DNA of 64,000 nucleotides from Acanthosepion esculentum (GCA_964036315.1 OZ038496.1:12811535-12875534), one strand, 5' to 3'; counted from the first letter of the stretch, positions 30,407-41,535 are shown. Made by a program: numbers and translations. Notes: generated by a model not told the origin, from the letters alone.

Positions 30407-30600
30407 GACAATTAGTTTTTTAAAATTAAAAATCTGTAATCCCAGTATAATATATATCTACGCCAACATTACGATAACCAGTTATATTTTTTTAATTTAA
30501 ATTACGTAACTGCCATTCTATATTCTGCACCTGAAGATGACATTGTGCGTGAAACTTTGAGTCGTGCTAACGGTGAAGAATAATATGTATATATATATAT
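30180..30600. repeat. AT-rich interval with (TA)n tracts
   Basis: TA tracts at 30224-30252 and 30333-30402. Between and after them is AT-rich sequence. A CTGAAGA (30531-30537) followed by GTGAAAC is a degraded hammerhead-like motif. Confidence 0.6.
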
Positions 30601-30604
30601 ATAT

Positions 30605-31023
30605 AGTCTAAACGCTATTTTTATAGATACAAATATTTAAGTAAATGCTCAACAGTATTAACAACATTTACCAGCCTCAATGTCCGAGAAATCTTATAGA
30701 AAATATGTGTCCTCCGACAGGAATCGAACCTGTATCCTACATGTAACCGTCATATAATATATACCATTTAGCTACAGAGATGCGTATGGTTATCAAAGTT
30801 GAATTAATGCTTTTACTGATAACCAGACGCTTCCTTTGTAGCTAAATGGTATAGCACGTGAGGTTATATTACGGTTCTGTGTAGGGTACAGGTTCGATTC
30901 CTGCCGGAGGACACACTTTTCTATGAGATTTCTCGGACATTGAGAATAGTAAATGTAGTTAATACTGTTTATTATAAACAGAGCATTTACTTAAATATTT
31001 GTATCTATAAAAATTGCGTTTAG

Positions 31024-31026
<3 letters not shown>
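30605..31026. mobile_element. Inverted pair of SINE2 (about 420-bp palindrome)
   Basis: The right half (30829-31026, plus) is a SINE2 with a good cloverleaf: acceptor TCCTTTG/CGGAGGA, D stem GCTA/TAGC, anticodon stem CGTGA/TTACG, and T arm CAGG-TTCGATT-CCTG, with a long variable region. The left half (30605-30790) is its near mirror on the minus strand. The junction holds 'ggttatc...gataacc'. TA tracts flank both ends. As a tRNA gene it is unlikely, because of the oversized variable arm and the SINE body. Confidence 0.8.

Positions 31027-31077
<51 letters not shown>
31027..31077. repeat. (TA)n microsatellite
   Basis: Pure TA tract at the right edge of the SINE2 palindrome. Confidence 0.95.
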
Positions 31078-31080
<3 letters not shown>

Positions 31081-31094
31081 TATGATATTGCTCG

Positions 31095-31470
31095 TACATC
31101 CATTTACTGAAATTCATTAAGTATGTTATGCTTTGTTTTCCCTGTCCCTGTTGCGTTTATCCTTCCTGTGAGTATCAGATTTTCCAAACCGACTTTCCTT
31201 ATTATGCGAGCTAGAAATTTCAACAGTCTCTACCTGATGTTAAGTATAAGTGTTTCTCAAAAACTTGATCGTTGCTCACATGTTCATCTCACGGTATTCT
31301 CAGCATCCTTCTGTAGAACCACATTTCTGTTGCTTCAAGTACATTCTTCATCTTTGAGGAAATTAACCAGCCTTCGCTTCGATATAGGAGGACAGATATC
31401 ACGTAACAGTGCAGTACTCTTTTCTTTATTTCTAACGAATTTTTTTAATACTCTGCTTGGATTTTAGAAT
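31095..31470 (-). pseudogene. LINE-C C-terminal fragment
   Basis: Minus-strand reading with shifts: 'EATEMWFYRRMLRIP', then 'ERMNM'-type drift, 'KFLARIIRKVGLENLIL' and 'TGRINATGTGK'. 'YRRMLRIPWT' followed by 'FLxHIxRKxxLExL' is a familiar non-LTR retrotransposon C-terminus. A plus-strand relative is at 59.96-60.30 kb. The plus frame 31123-31467 is a shadow. Confidence 0.72.
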
Positions 31471-31582
31471 GCATCTGATCTTTCAGATTTCAGTGGAACA
31501 ATTTTCCAAAGACTTTACCGTATTTATTTCACAACATTTGTTTTTATGCTGTGAGAAAGGTACGCCTTTCATTAATAACAGA

Positions 31583-31940
31583 GTTCTAGTCTTCATCTCC
31601 TCGTTAAAACATCGGTTCCCGGACGATCATTGAAGTCTTGCAACATTGGAACTGTTCATTACCTACGAATATCAGGCGCTGTAAGCTTGCATGTGCAGGA
31701 GGGGGTGTAACGGAAATCGACTCGGAATTGAAAAAAATGGAGTGTTGGGTTCGTTATATTCACCTACGCGCAAAGGGACTTGCGAAGATTATGAGTCCAC
31801 CTCTTCTCGCCCAAGTATGGGTTAATTAGTAATACGTGTATTATTAAATCATTATTAACTCAGAAAAAATTCTTACAATCTAAAAATATTTTCTGGCTTT
31901 AAATAACCCTCAAATGCATAAATCAATCAACTTTATTCTT
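31583..31940 (+). mobile_element. Chimeric 5S rRNA/tRNA SINE, best copy
   Basis: 31583-31690 aligns along a 5S rRNA: 'cgttaaaacatcggttcccg', 'gatcattgaagt..tgcaac', 'aatatcaggcgctgtaagct'. A stretch near the C box is missing. After 'tgcatgtgcagg' comes a tRNA-like head ('gggggtgtaacgg', 'gactcggaattg', 'gggttcg'), SINE body ('attcacctacgcgcaaa', 'cccaagtatgggttaatta') and a tail containing 'ttctggctttaaataaccct' and 'aatcaatcaa'. Two further copies (14.5 and 46.4 kb) have the same order. It is non-coding. 5S and tRNA promoters both lie inside transcribed sequence. Confidence 0.78.
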
Positions 31941-32330
31941 TTATTTATCGTTTTACTTTTTCGTTCCAACGGTTCGAACCCTTATAGCTAAGACCCGCCC
32001 TGCCACGGATACAAGCTCGACTCATCCTCTTTCCATTCTTAATCCATTTGTAAGGAGGAAGTTCGTCTGAAATAGCTTGTTCCCAAGAACATATACTTTG
32101 GGGATTTGACTCCTAAAATGATGCTTTCCCGATTATTACGATATTAAACTGTTCAATCTCGTATCAGTCGTTATTTCTCCTAGATATCATCATAACATGC
32201 ACTTTCTCATCTTACAATAACCCGATTCAGTAACAGAAAGTGGCTTTTGGTTATTGTATTAGGTAAACATTATTATCATAAATTATTACACTCTCTTTTC
32301 TTGATTATTATTTCCATTTCATAATTTCAG
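31940..32330. other. No recognisable feature
   Basis: No repeat match, TIR or coding frame seen. Confidence 0.45.
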
Positions 32331-33045
32331 ACAGCTCTCCTTTTTCCTCCTCTTCCTTCTTTTTCCTCCTCTTTCTTCTTAATCCATCTCTATCTTCTGT
32401 TTTCCGCCTTTTTCTTCTCTTTTCCTCATCTTTCTTGTTTTCCTCCTTTTTCTTCTCTTTCCCTCGTCTTTCTTCTGTTTCCTCCTCTTTATTCTTTTTA
32501 CCTCCTCTTCTTTTTTCCTCCTTTTTCTTCTCTTTTCCTCATCTTTCTTCTGTTTCCTTCTGTTTCTTCTTTTTCCTCTTCTTTCTTCTTTTTCCCCTGT
32601 TTTTCTTTTCTCCTCCTCTTTCTTCTTTTTCCTCCATTTTACCTCCTCTTTCTTCTTTTTGCTCCTTTTTCTTCTTTTTCCTCCTCTTTCTTTTTTTCCT
32701 CCTCTTTCTTCTTTTCTCCGCCTCTTTCTTCTTTTTCCTCCTTTTTCTTCTTTTTCCTTGTCTTTCATATTTTTTCCTCCTCTTTCTTCTTTTTCCTCCT
32801 TTTTCTTCTATTTTCCTCCTCTTTCTTCTTTTTACGTCCTTTTTCTTTTTTTTCCTCCTCTCTCTTTTTTCCTCTTGTTTCTTCTTTTTCCTCCTGTTTC
32901 TCTTTTTCTTCCTCTTTCTTCTTTTTACCTCCTCTTTCTTCGTTTTTCCTCCTTTTTCTCCTTTTTACCTCCTCTTTCTTCTTTTTCCTCCTTTTTCTTC
33001 TTTTTACCTCTTTTCCTCCTCTTCTCCATTCTCTTCTCTTTATCA
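32330..33045 (+). repeat. Pyrimidine minisatellite, unit built on cctcctctttcttctttt
   Basis: Near-pure C/T plus strand with about 17-19-bp subunits. The 267-aa frame (plus) and the K/E/R-rich minus frames are low-complexity translation. Confidence 0.9.
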
Positions 33046-33289
33046 TTCTCTCCTTGTATGTCTTCATTACTCTTTCCCCCCTCTTTTATCCCCTCTCAGT
33101 TTATTTATTTCTCTTCCTACCCTTCTTTTTCAGTTCCTCATCTTCATCTCCTTGTATGTCTTAGTACTTCCTTATCTTTCTTTCTCTCTTGCTGATTCAT
33201 TATTTCTCATTCTCTCTTTCTTTCCTCCTTACCTTTAATATCTTCCTAGCATAAATTCCATCATCTTTTTGTTTCATTATCTCTCCTCA

Positions 33290-33690
33290 TCTTCATATTC
33301 TCTCCCCCTCTTACTCTCCTTTTATGTCTTCAGTACTCTTCCTCCTCCTCTTTCTACTGCCTTATATCTCTCTCTCCTCTTTCTCTTCTGCCCCTCTTAC
33401 TCTCCTTTTATGTTTTCAATACTCTCCTTCTTCCTTTTTCTATTGCCTTATATCTCCCCTTCCCCCTTTCTCTTCTCCCCTTTTACTCTCCTCTTATGTC
33501 TTCACTACTCTTCCTCCTCCTCTTTCTATTGCCTTATATCTTTATTTCTCATCTTTCTCTTCCACCCTCTTACTCCCCTTTTATGTATTCAGTACTCTTC
33601 CTCCTCCTCTTTCTATTGCCTTATATCTTCCCTTATCCTCTTTCTATTCTCTCCCTTCTTACTCTCCTTTTATGCCCCCTAATTACGTTC
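33290..33690 (+). repeat. 86-bp tandem repeat, about 4.5 copies, pyrimidine-rich
   Basis: 'cttttatgtcttcagtactc' recurs at about 33321, 33407, 33493 and 33580 with 'cctcctcctctttctattgc' between. Low-complexity frames span it. Confidence 0.88.
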
Positions 33691-33839
33691 TTTTTCTTTT
33701 CCCCTTCTTTTTCTTCTCCTGTTCTTTATTTTGCCTCTACCCTTCTCTCCGTCTAATCTCGTCAATTTCTCATGTTATTTCCATTCGTCTCCTCATCCCT
33801 CTACTCCCCCACCCCGAATCAATGAAAAAAGATTAGACT

Positions 33840-34400
33840 CCACCGGAAGCTCTTTCCATTGGTTATTTTAAAGTACAAAGCCAGTTTGAGACAGAAACAA
33901 CTGTCCCAATCACCCCACACACGGAATTCTCGTAGTTAAATTACAATGTTAAAACAGCGACTCAAACATCTTCGTTTGATTTCAATCTCCATTGTTTTCT
34001 TTTCATCAAAGTCGCTTCACAATAAAAGTTATTCGCCCTTTGTTGTATTACAGTCCGTCGGCGACACCACTGTCTAGGCTGCCATTTCCTTTTCTCAACT
34101 GTTTTATTGTCTGAGGAAGTATCAGTGAGTGGGTCGCTACAATTTGCCAACGATGTGTGAAGCCAAATCCTTTTACCGTGCGAAAATCAAAGAAATTGGT
34201 TTCAGTGCTACCTTGTCCAGTTCCATCGAATGACAACAGAATTCTATATTTTACAATACGATTCATCGTCCTAATCGTTTATGTGAATACAATTCGTAAT
34301 AATAGGTTGGTTTCTAGATAAATAGATAGATAGATAGATAGATTACGAAAATAAATATGGATGATGAAAGTGTATAACAGAATCATGCACATAAAAGTCA
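33840..34400. other. No recognisable feature; short (GATA)n
   Basis: GATA repeats at about 34322-34342. The minus frames 33962-34150 and 34048-34266 overlap each other and resemble no family I know. Confidence 0.45.
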
Positions 34401-34419
34401 AATTCCATTATGTAAGAAA

Positions 34420-35195
34420 AAAATTGGTAAAGAGCAATAACGTACAGACACCCAACACTATCTTCATTTCAAGAGCCATCACCCAAAAAGCTGCCTAAAA
34501 TCCATCCCCTATTCTCTAGCACGTAGGGTTTGTACTATAGTGACTAATAAACACCTCCAACAAACCCGCCTAGAAGAACTACATAAAACTCTAAAAAAAC
34601 GAGGCTACTCCACAACACTAATGAACAAAAGTTTTGAACTCGCAAAAAAAATGTCTTTAGACCAACTTCGAAACGAAAAGAAACGTAACGTTGAAGCAAC
34701 TCTAGCATATGTCTCAACATACAACAAAAACAATCCAAAATTACAAAAAATCTAGACCTACTTAGCAAGAATAATAAACTGAAATAATTAAAAGCAAAAG
34801 CCAATCTAAAAACCTAAAACACATATTAATCTCATCCAAATATAATCGATTATGCAACAGAAAAAGATGTGGGGTTTATGACATCATTATAGAAGGAAAC
34901 CCCTACACTTTTGAAAACCCCAAAACGACATTCATAAGAAATAAAAACTTAAACTGCAACTCCAAAAATGTGATTTATGTACTCAAATGCACAAAATGCA
35001 AGAAGTCATATATAGGTATCAGTCAACAGCTGAACAACAGGGTCTCCCTACACCAAAGCAACATAAAATTACCAGACAAACCAGAAAACTTTTTGTATCA
35101 CGATACATATTTAAATGTAACCAGGGAAAATTTAAAATTATGCCAATATATCAAACAGATAATTATTCTTACCTACAAATACAAAAATAATTCAT
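34420..35195 (+). pseudogene. Penelope-like element C-terminus with GIY-YIG nuclease
   Basis: Several frames. First 'LEELHKTLKKRGYSTTLMNK' (34540-34755), then 'RKRCGVYDIIIEGNPYTFEN' and 'LNCNSKNVIYVLKCTKC', leading into 34970-35197. There 'IYVLKCTKCKKSYIG' is the GIY-YIG pair, followed by 'LNNRVSLHQ' with the Arg and His expected on the first helix. A zinc-binding-like C.KCK pattern precedes it, as in PLEs. The reverse transcriptase is not present upstream. Stops separate the pieces. A hammerhead-like PLE end lies 0.8 kb downstream in the same orientation. Confidence 0.75.
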
Positions 35196-35354
35196 AAACA
35201 AATTTAAACCAGATCTAAATAGATCATAACCCCACACGCAAAAGCACACAACGTGCACACATAGTGACCAAATACAGTGATCAAACCACTCACATACATG
35301 CACACACACTCAGATGTGGGTGTTTGTGGGGCACGAATGTGTGTATATATATAG

Positions 35355-35417
<63 letters not shown>

Positions 35418-35720
35418 TGACAAAAGCAGGAGAACTACTCACAGGCACGCACACAAACCCCACACAACTCAGGAAGTATGTGTGAATGTGTGTACATATA
35501 TATGTGTGTATGTATGTGTGTGCCTATGTATACTGATTCCATGTAACTTGGGAAGTATGTGTATGTACATATGTGTGTATGCGTGTGTGTGTGTGTATGT
35601 ACTGATTCTTTGTAATGGGACGGTAGTGTGTGTGTTTGTGTATGTGTGTATATGTGTGTGTGTATGTGTGTGTGGGTGTACAGATGTGTTCACTAATTCC
35701 TCGTAGTGAGACAGTGTGTA
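35355..35720. repeat. (TA)n followed by TGTGTA/TGTATG-rich tract
   Basis: Pure TA to about 35411, then irregular TG/TA repeats with 'tgta' subunits. Frames on both strands are artefacts. Confidence 0.9.
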
Positions 35721-35989
35721 TGCATGGAGTGGGGATATACACATATATACACGCATGCTGACAAAAACACACGAAAATGGAAATAGATCTAAGAACACAC
35801 AGGGGTCATTAAAAGATGCCGATAGCTACTCCATCATTTCTCGAACCAAACTTAATTGTTTTATAACCCTTCACGCAGAACTTTTCACTGCCAGTTCAAG
35901 AAAGACGTTTGGATCACTAACACAAAAAAGAGAATGTCTCTTATCGAGAATATTTAACATAAAAAAACATGGAGAAAAAAATTAATTAT

Positions 35990-36120
35990 TTAAAAAAATA
36001 GTTGGAATTCAGCACCCTTTGCCTGATGATGGTCGCGAGACCAGAGAGACGTGTAGCAAAATTATGGAAAATAAAGCAAAATATTTTTTACAACCAAAAA
36101 CGTTTGCGGTTTCTCTCTTC
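35990..36120 (+). ncRNA. PLE terminal sequence with hammerhead-like core
   Basis: TTTGC, CTGATGA (36023-36029), stem TGGTC-GCGA-GACCA, GAGA in place of GAAA, short stem III, GTA, then GCAAA. Stem I TTTGC/GCAAA is preserved in both this copy and 29.06 kb although other positions have diverged. Confidence 0.5.
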
Positions 36121-36122
36121 TT

Positions 36123-36124
<2 letters not shown>

Positions 36125-36172
<48 letters not shown>

Positions 36173-36444
36173 GCGCGCGCGAGAGAGAGAGCACACACAC
36201 ACACACAAACACACACACATATATATATATATATATATTTAAAAATATGTTTTCATCACAACACAGAAATTACTGTTTTGGAACTAAAAGTTAAAATTTA
36301 AATTTTTGTTCCATTTTCAAGCGATGCTGAATATCTTCAGAAAAAATGATTCATTTTTTGGGAATGTGCTATATATTTAAGAATTTAACTTAGAGAGGGA
36401 ATGTACCATTAGCTGCCCAAATGCACAACTATATATATATATAC

Positions 36445-36491
<47 letters not shown>

Positions 36492-36505
36492 CAGAGAGAG
36501 AGAGG
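36125..36505. repeat. (AC)n(GC)n(GA)n, (TA)n and (GA)n/(ACAG)n tracts
   Basis: AC tract about 36126-36170, GC run 36171-36180, GA run, AC, then TA at about 36217-36238. Further along, GA and ACAG repeats at about 36446-36505. Confidence 0.92.
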
Positions 36506-36506
36506 G

Positions 36507-36735
36507 GGGAGGCACGGTGGATAACGGCTCGGATTAGCGAATCGGAGAGCCGATTTCGAATTCCAGTCAAATCCATTATATTCTGCACAAAGCCTTCACC
36601 ACTATAAGCAAATCATATGTGCTGGTGCCTGGACTGTCAGTTCCTAAGAACTGAACTGCTTGACTCTCCTGGATTGTCAGTTCCTAAGAACTGAACTGCT
36701 TGACTCTCATACGTCGAATACGATGGGAGACTCCA
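36507..36735 (+). mobile_element. SINE1 long variant with deletion and 39-bp duplication
   Basis: Head 'ggaggcacggtgg' + 'ataacggctcggatt'. The body is deleted, and the 3' part contains 'ctgtcagttcctaagaactg' twice in tandem (36630-36712). Confidence 0.78.
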
Positions 36736-36737
<2 letters not shown>

Positions 36738-36790
<53 letters not shown>

Positions 36791-36827
36791 CATACATATA
36801 TACATATATATACATACATATATATAC

Positions 36828-36888
<61 letters not shown>
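36738..36888. repeat. (TA)n, TACA and (TG)n tracts
   Basis: TA about 36738-36785, irregular TACATA, TG about 36843-36887. Confidence 0.95.
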
Positions 36889-36889
<1 letters not shown>

Positions 36890-36899
36890 AATAGGCCGG

Positions 36900-37380
36900 T
36901 TTTTGACAACAATATTGGCAATAAGATTGATGAAATTCCTTATAATTAAATTGAAGCAAGAAGGGAAAGATTTTTAAATCGGTTTGAGAAGACGTAGAAC
37001 CGTTCTTAGTGCGCAAATTGTCGGGTTTCGCCCTCGGAACCGTCATAAGTTAGTTCTTACTGACTAATTTAATTTCGACAAGAATTTTCGACTTTTTCGA
37101 CAAGACCGAGAATGAACAAAGCATTGTCGCTCACACTTCCGGGAAATGTTGTTGTTGTTGTTGTTTTACTCTCTGTGTAAACCCAAATCCCTGCTTAACC
37201 CCTTAATGTGTGGTTTTGTTTTGAAAATATATTTCTACTCCGATCAGCGTTTTTCTTGTCGGCTTCTGAATGATGATAAAAACTCGCATTTGATGTCATC
37301 AATGCTATGGAACGGTTGGTTGAAGTATGCAGTGACAGAAAAATTTGATGTTGTTTGATTTTTTTGTGTTTATTGAATCA
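36900..37380. other. No recognisable feature
   Basis: Mixed sequence with a short GTT run near 37146. The 37146-37358 frame has no family resemblance. Confidence 0.45.
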
Positions 37381-37384
37381 AAGA

Positions 37385-37975
37385 CAAAATTCCGATAAAC
37401 TACGTCAACAGCAATGCTTCTGATCAGGAGGTTTTGAGGAGTGTGAAACCACCTCTTAATTGCTGGTGTTCCCAGGTCCACCCTGACCAGGAGTGGTAGT
37501 ACCTGTTAGTGCCCCAGCTATGGGAAAATAGTTAACCCCGAGACTGCGGTAAAAAGCATTTTGAAAATGTAAAAATAGGTTTTAATACCAGAAATACTTT
37601 GTAAAAAATTATTACTAGAAATAAATTTTGAAGAAAAAACTATTACCATCAATACGTTTTTTTCAAAAAAATATTAGCAGCAGCAATAAAATTTTGAAAA
37701 AAAAATATTACCAGCAATAGGTTTTTGAAAATAATATTACCAGCTATACAATTTTGAGGAAAAAAATATTACCAGAAATAGATTTTTGACAAAACAAAAA
37801 TATTACCAGGAAAAAAAATGTTGTCGGCATTAAGTGACCCATTGAAGTTGATATGCCGTAAAACAAAACTAACCAAACCAAACCTGACCTATCATAGAAA
37901 CTCCAAAATCAAAAATTGTCTTTAGCTTTTTATCCATTGTCTTAGTTCTTCAATATAAATAGAATAGACATTGTG
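37385..37975 (+). repeat. R4 dispersed repeat, copy A
   Basis: Order: 'gataaactacgtc', 'gatcaggaggttttgaggag', 'gaaccacctcttaattgctg', 'ccagctatgggaaaatagtt', then about ten short units 'tattaccag.aata' + 'cgttttt.aaaa', then 'ttgtcggcattaagtgaccc' and 'gttgatatgccgtaaaac'. It shares the following 90 bp with copy B at 42.2 kb, so that flank belongs to the repeat or the two are segmental duplicates. Confidence 0.85.
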
Positions 37976-38930
37976 CGAAACCGGCTCTTCTATCCTGGTC
38001 TTCATACTAAAGTAGGCATAATATGCTATTTTAGCAAAATCTATTGTTTTCTTTCTCTTCTTCGCCAGATATTTTCCAAAAATATAGCAAAAAAGATCAG
38101 GGCTGTTCAAGCAAACTCCAGACGTATTCAGAAATTTTATCAGATATTGTATCAGTAGATATCTCCAAATGCTAAACTTGCCGTCTCATTGATTTATTGT
38201 CTTCCAGTCGTAGACTGACTTTGATAAAGTAACTGCGTTTTCACTCTTTGAGCCCTGACCACCGCTTTACCGGTAATAGAGAAAAATGACGTAATGTCCA
38301 GCCACCGGTTGAACGGTGGGTAAATACTTGTAAGTAATTTTATATCTACCGTGAAATATTACATACCAATTATTTGCGACTTTTGACTCAGTAGCTCAGA
38401 CAGAAGGTTTAGAATTATTAAAAAAACGCAGAGTTCAAAGGGTTAAACACGAATTTCATGTTAGCAACAATACTGAAATCAGACTTATACTAGGATTTAA
38501 TTAAAATATCTATGTCACGTGGGATGTTAAGATGCAAGCTAGAAATGCGTTTTACAAAGACTATTACGGGAAAGAGCAAAATGAAATAAAATGTTGTATG
38601 AAAAACAGAAAGGTTTTACGAACAACATAATTATGCAGATGAAGAAAGTTAAGAAAGAGATACGTAAAAATAAAAATCCAACGTGAAGTAAAAAAAAACG
38701 AAAGAATATCATGCGAAGCAGTATAAAATTAAAGAAAGATGCTTCGTGAAGGAAAAATGTTATCAAAAGGAATAAAAAAATTGTTGGACTGACCTCAAAT
38801 GGAACGCATGCATACGATCCATTGCTAAGCGTGCAAGTAAAATTGTCGAGCTTCTTGTACCGATCCAGTACGTACCTGACTCCACCTGCTATCCTCTAAC
38901 CTTACAAGATCCTGATCGGGACAGAAAAAA
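37975..38930. other. Mostly unrecognised; possible piggyBac-like MITE at 38241-38446
   Basis: 'cactctttgagccctg' on the left and 'cagagttcaaaggg' + TTAA on the right are imperfect inverted ends. The left flank is not TTAA, so the call is weak. The remainder is AT- and purine-rich. Confidence 0.3.
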
Positions 38931-38934
38931 AAAC

Positions 38935-39173
38935 TACAGTTGTCAAAATTGGGTGGGAGCTTCCCAGACCTGACTCCCCAGCTTTGATAGAGTCCAAAAA
39001 CATTTCCGTAAACTTGTGAGTAACGAATTATTCTCCCCCCTCCAACTTCTCTCCCGCAGGCGGGATGTTGCAAATCTCTGGCTGTTCTACCACTACTTCC
39101 ACAGAAAGTGCTCGAATGAACTATATTCCTTGGTACCGCCAATTCAAACCTTAACGGTAAGGACAGGCCATGG

Positions 39174-39175
<2 letters not shown>
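38935..39175 (+). pseudogene. LINE-B C-terminal fragment
   Basis: Reads 'SFDRVQKHFRKL' (with a shift) into 'VSNELFSPLQLLSRRRDVAN' and 'LWLFYHYFHRKCSNELYSLV'. Interrupted by a (TA)n tract. Confidence 0.7.

Positions 39176-39177
<2 letters not shown>

Positions 39178-39257
<80 letters not shown>
39178..39257. repeat. (TA)n microsatellite
   Basis: 80 bp of pure TA, starting exactly where the LINE-B reading stops. Confidence 0.95.
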
Positions 39258-39260
<3 letters not shown>

Positions 39261-39424
39261 CATAGGGTTTTGTTGCAAATATCTCGGTCTCTCGTGGTAC
39301 GAGGTCATAGGACCGCATCATGAATTTACGAACCGCGTCTGCTATTCCGCGACCGTTATCGTCGCATAACAATCTTCTATGTCAATATAGCAGAATATCA
39401 TATTTGATGGTGAATGTCAGCATA

Positions 39425-39470
39425 ACTACTCTGAAGATGGCTCATGTGAGCCAAAAGGTTAGACCAAGGA
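39425..39470 (+). ncRNA. Degraded hammerhead-like motif
   Basis: CTGAAGA (39431-39437) and stem TGGCTC-ATGT-GAGCCA, but AAAA where GAAA is needed. Confidence 0.3.
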
Positions 39471-39584
39471 ACAAATTAATTAAAAAAATATCCAAATGTT
39501 GAACAATTTTTATTTTTTCTTTATTTTCACCCATACAAAGTTTAGAACGGCTCCTGATCAAGCATAACAGACATTCGTTGTCTG

Positions 39585-39709
<125 letters not shown>

Positions 39710-39739
39710 GTTGTAACCTAACGGAGGTTACCGAAGAGA

Positions 39740-39955
39740 ATAATCTCACGATGGTTGGTAATGGACGATAATACTTAGGACACGAACAACACATATAAGA
39801 TTCGCCAGCGGCGCGTAGTAGAAGTAGTCAACTGCTAGAAGTGAGTCTAGTGAATTACACAATGAATCTCCAACTGCAGACCAACATACAGTATTTGATA
39901 CTATATTTATGTGAATGGGTACATACCCATTATCGTCCGTAGGTATGCTACTGCT

Positions 39956-40035
<80 letters not shown>
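39740..40035. repeat. Inverted segment and (TA)n
   Basis: 'taatggacgataatac' (about 39761) and 'cccattatcgtccgta' (about 39927) are inverted copies. TA tracts follow at 39961-40002 and 40015-40035. Confidence 0.6.
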
Positions 40036-40375
40036 CGCTGTTCTATCGCTACTTCCACGGGAAGTGCTCGGACGAACTACATTCCCTGCCACCTACCACT
40101 TACAACGAAGCAAACCACCCACATTCCCCCCACCATATTCCTTAGGTAAGAAGTAGGTTCCACTCTAGCAGCTTATTCCCGCGAACCATTGCTCTGTGGA
40201 ACAGACTTCCAAAGAGGATGTTTCCATCAATCACTACAAACTTAACCTATTCAGGGCTAGGGTTAACCGTTATCTTCCATTCCTATCCTCACAAATTGCC
40301 CCCTAACGTAAGCTTCTACCTTGAGTGCCTTCCGGGCCTTGTAAAGGGTGAACCTTACTGTAAGAAAAGAAAGAA
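40036..40375 (+). pseudogene. LINE-B C-terminal end and 3' UTR
   Basis: '[19 protein letters not shown]', then '[20 protein letters not shown]' after a stop, then shifts. The 3' UTR holds 'gcttctaccttgagtgcctt', as at 44.6 kb. Confidence 0.75.
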
Positions 40376-40479
40376 ATGAAGAAACATATTCAATGAATGA
40401 GAAAAATAAAGTAAAATGCTACGTGAAGGAGAAAAATCTGAAAAATATTATGTGAAGAAAAAAATGTGAGTATATGCTT

Positions 40480-41190
40480 TCAGTGTAAATTTATACATAT
40501 ATTTTTGTAGATCATAAAATGTATTGTTGGTAATTTTGTTATAAAAATTCTTCATTTATTTTTTTTAATGTTGCAATAATTGTCATTTTGCTAGAAATTA
40601 TATTGACGGGCATATTATTATAAAAATGTACGATTGATTTTTGTTTGGGGCATATCAACATCAATGGGATATTTAAGGTCGAAAACTAAGTATTTAGTAC
40701 GTAATTTTACTGTTTCAGAGTAAATTTTTAATTACAGTTATTTTCCTAGCGTAGCTTAGATGTAGCACAAGGACGAAAGTATGGGGTCCCCAGTGAGGAT
40801 CGAACCCACTACAAAGTCGCGATTATTTTAACCATTACACAACCTCGAGGTGCCCAATTTTTAGGTATGTAGTTTGTAGATTATAAAATATATTGTTGGT
40901 AAATTTATATAAATATTTTCATTTTTATTTTTTTAATGTTGTATGATTATCATTTTTCTATAAAATATATTGATGGTAATTTTCTTATAAGAATGTACGG
41001 TTGATTTTTGTTTGGGGCATATCAACATCTATGGGATATTTAAGACCGAAAACTAAATATGTTGTACGTACTTGTATGCTTTCAGAATAAAATGTATTGT
41101 TGGTAATTTTGTTATAAAATAGCTGGAGCCCTAACAGGTGGTACCATCCCGAGTCCGATTGAACCTGGAACAAAAACAATTAAGGGCTGG
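40480..41190 (-). repeat. R4-related repeats, minus strand
   Basis: 'ggcatatcaacatcaatggg' and 'tattgttggtaattttgtta' occur two or three times, interrupted by a tRNA-like SINE5. 'agctggagccctaacagg' near 41120 is the complement of the R4 'cctgttagggccccagct' block. Confidence 0.65.
40755..40862 (-). mobile_element. SINE5 (tRNA-like), intact reference copy
   Basis: Minus strand: A-box-like 'GGTTGTGTAATGGTTAAA', T arm GTGGG-TTCGATC-CTCAC (B box GGTTCGATCCTC), then 'gaccccatactttcgtcctt'. A second copy at 62.28-62.61 kb is split by a hAT MITE. Confidence 0.6.
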
Positions 41191-41535
41191 TTCCACGATC
41201 AGTAAAGTGTAAAAATGAGAAAATGCAATATGAAAAAGTAAAAAAAAACATTCGGCAAGCTAAAATATATATAAAAATCACCTAAAATATTCAAAACAAT
41301 TTTTCCATGGCTCCATGTGTCTTATAATCAAATTCTGTAGGTTTACATTTAATATAGGCCCCCAAGATCTATGGAACATATTTGGGAATATCGAGGCCTG
41401 TCAAAACATTACTGAACATATTATGAGAGAAAGATTGTGGTTAATTGCATGGAAATTTTGAGACAAATATTTCCTGTTTAGTTTATTTGGTGCTTAATGA
41501 AGCTTACCAAAGTAGACTGCTAAATTAGATCTATG
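41185..41535 (+). repeat. Direct duplication, copy 1
   Basis: 'ggttccacgat.agt', 'cctaaaatattcaaaacaat' and 'atataggcccccaagatcta' through 'accaaagtagactgctaa' recur at 41775-42120. Confidence 0.85.

Noticed and set aside
30829..30912. Functional tRNA gene
   Set aside because: The cloverleaf is good in acceptor, D and T arms, but the variable region is far too long and the copy is continuous with a SINE body repeated elsewhere.
32435..33238. 267-aa plus-strand frame and basic minus-strand frames
   Set aside because: Translation of a pyrimidine tract; composition and alternating phases show no coding signal.
36125..36200. Promoter or regulatory region based on alternating purine-pyrimidine tract
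   Set aside because: AC/GC repeats can adopt Z-form, but nothing nearby suggests a gene to regulate.
38241..38446. piggyBac-like MITE
   Set aside because: Right end has TTAA and a plausible terminus, but the left flank lacks TTAA and the ends pair poorly; mentioned only as a possibility.
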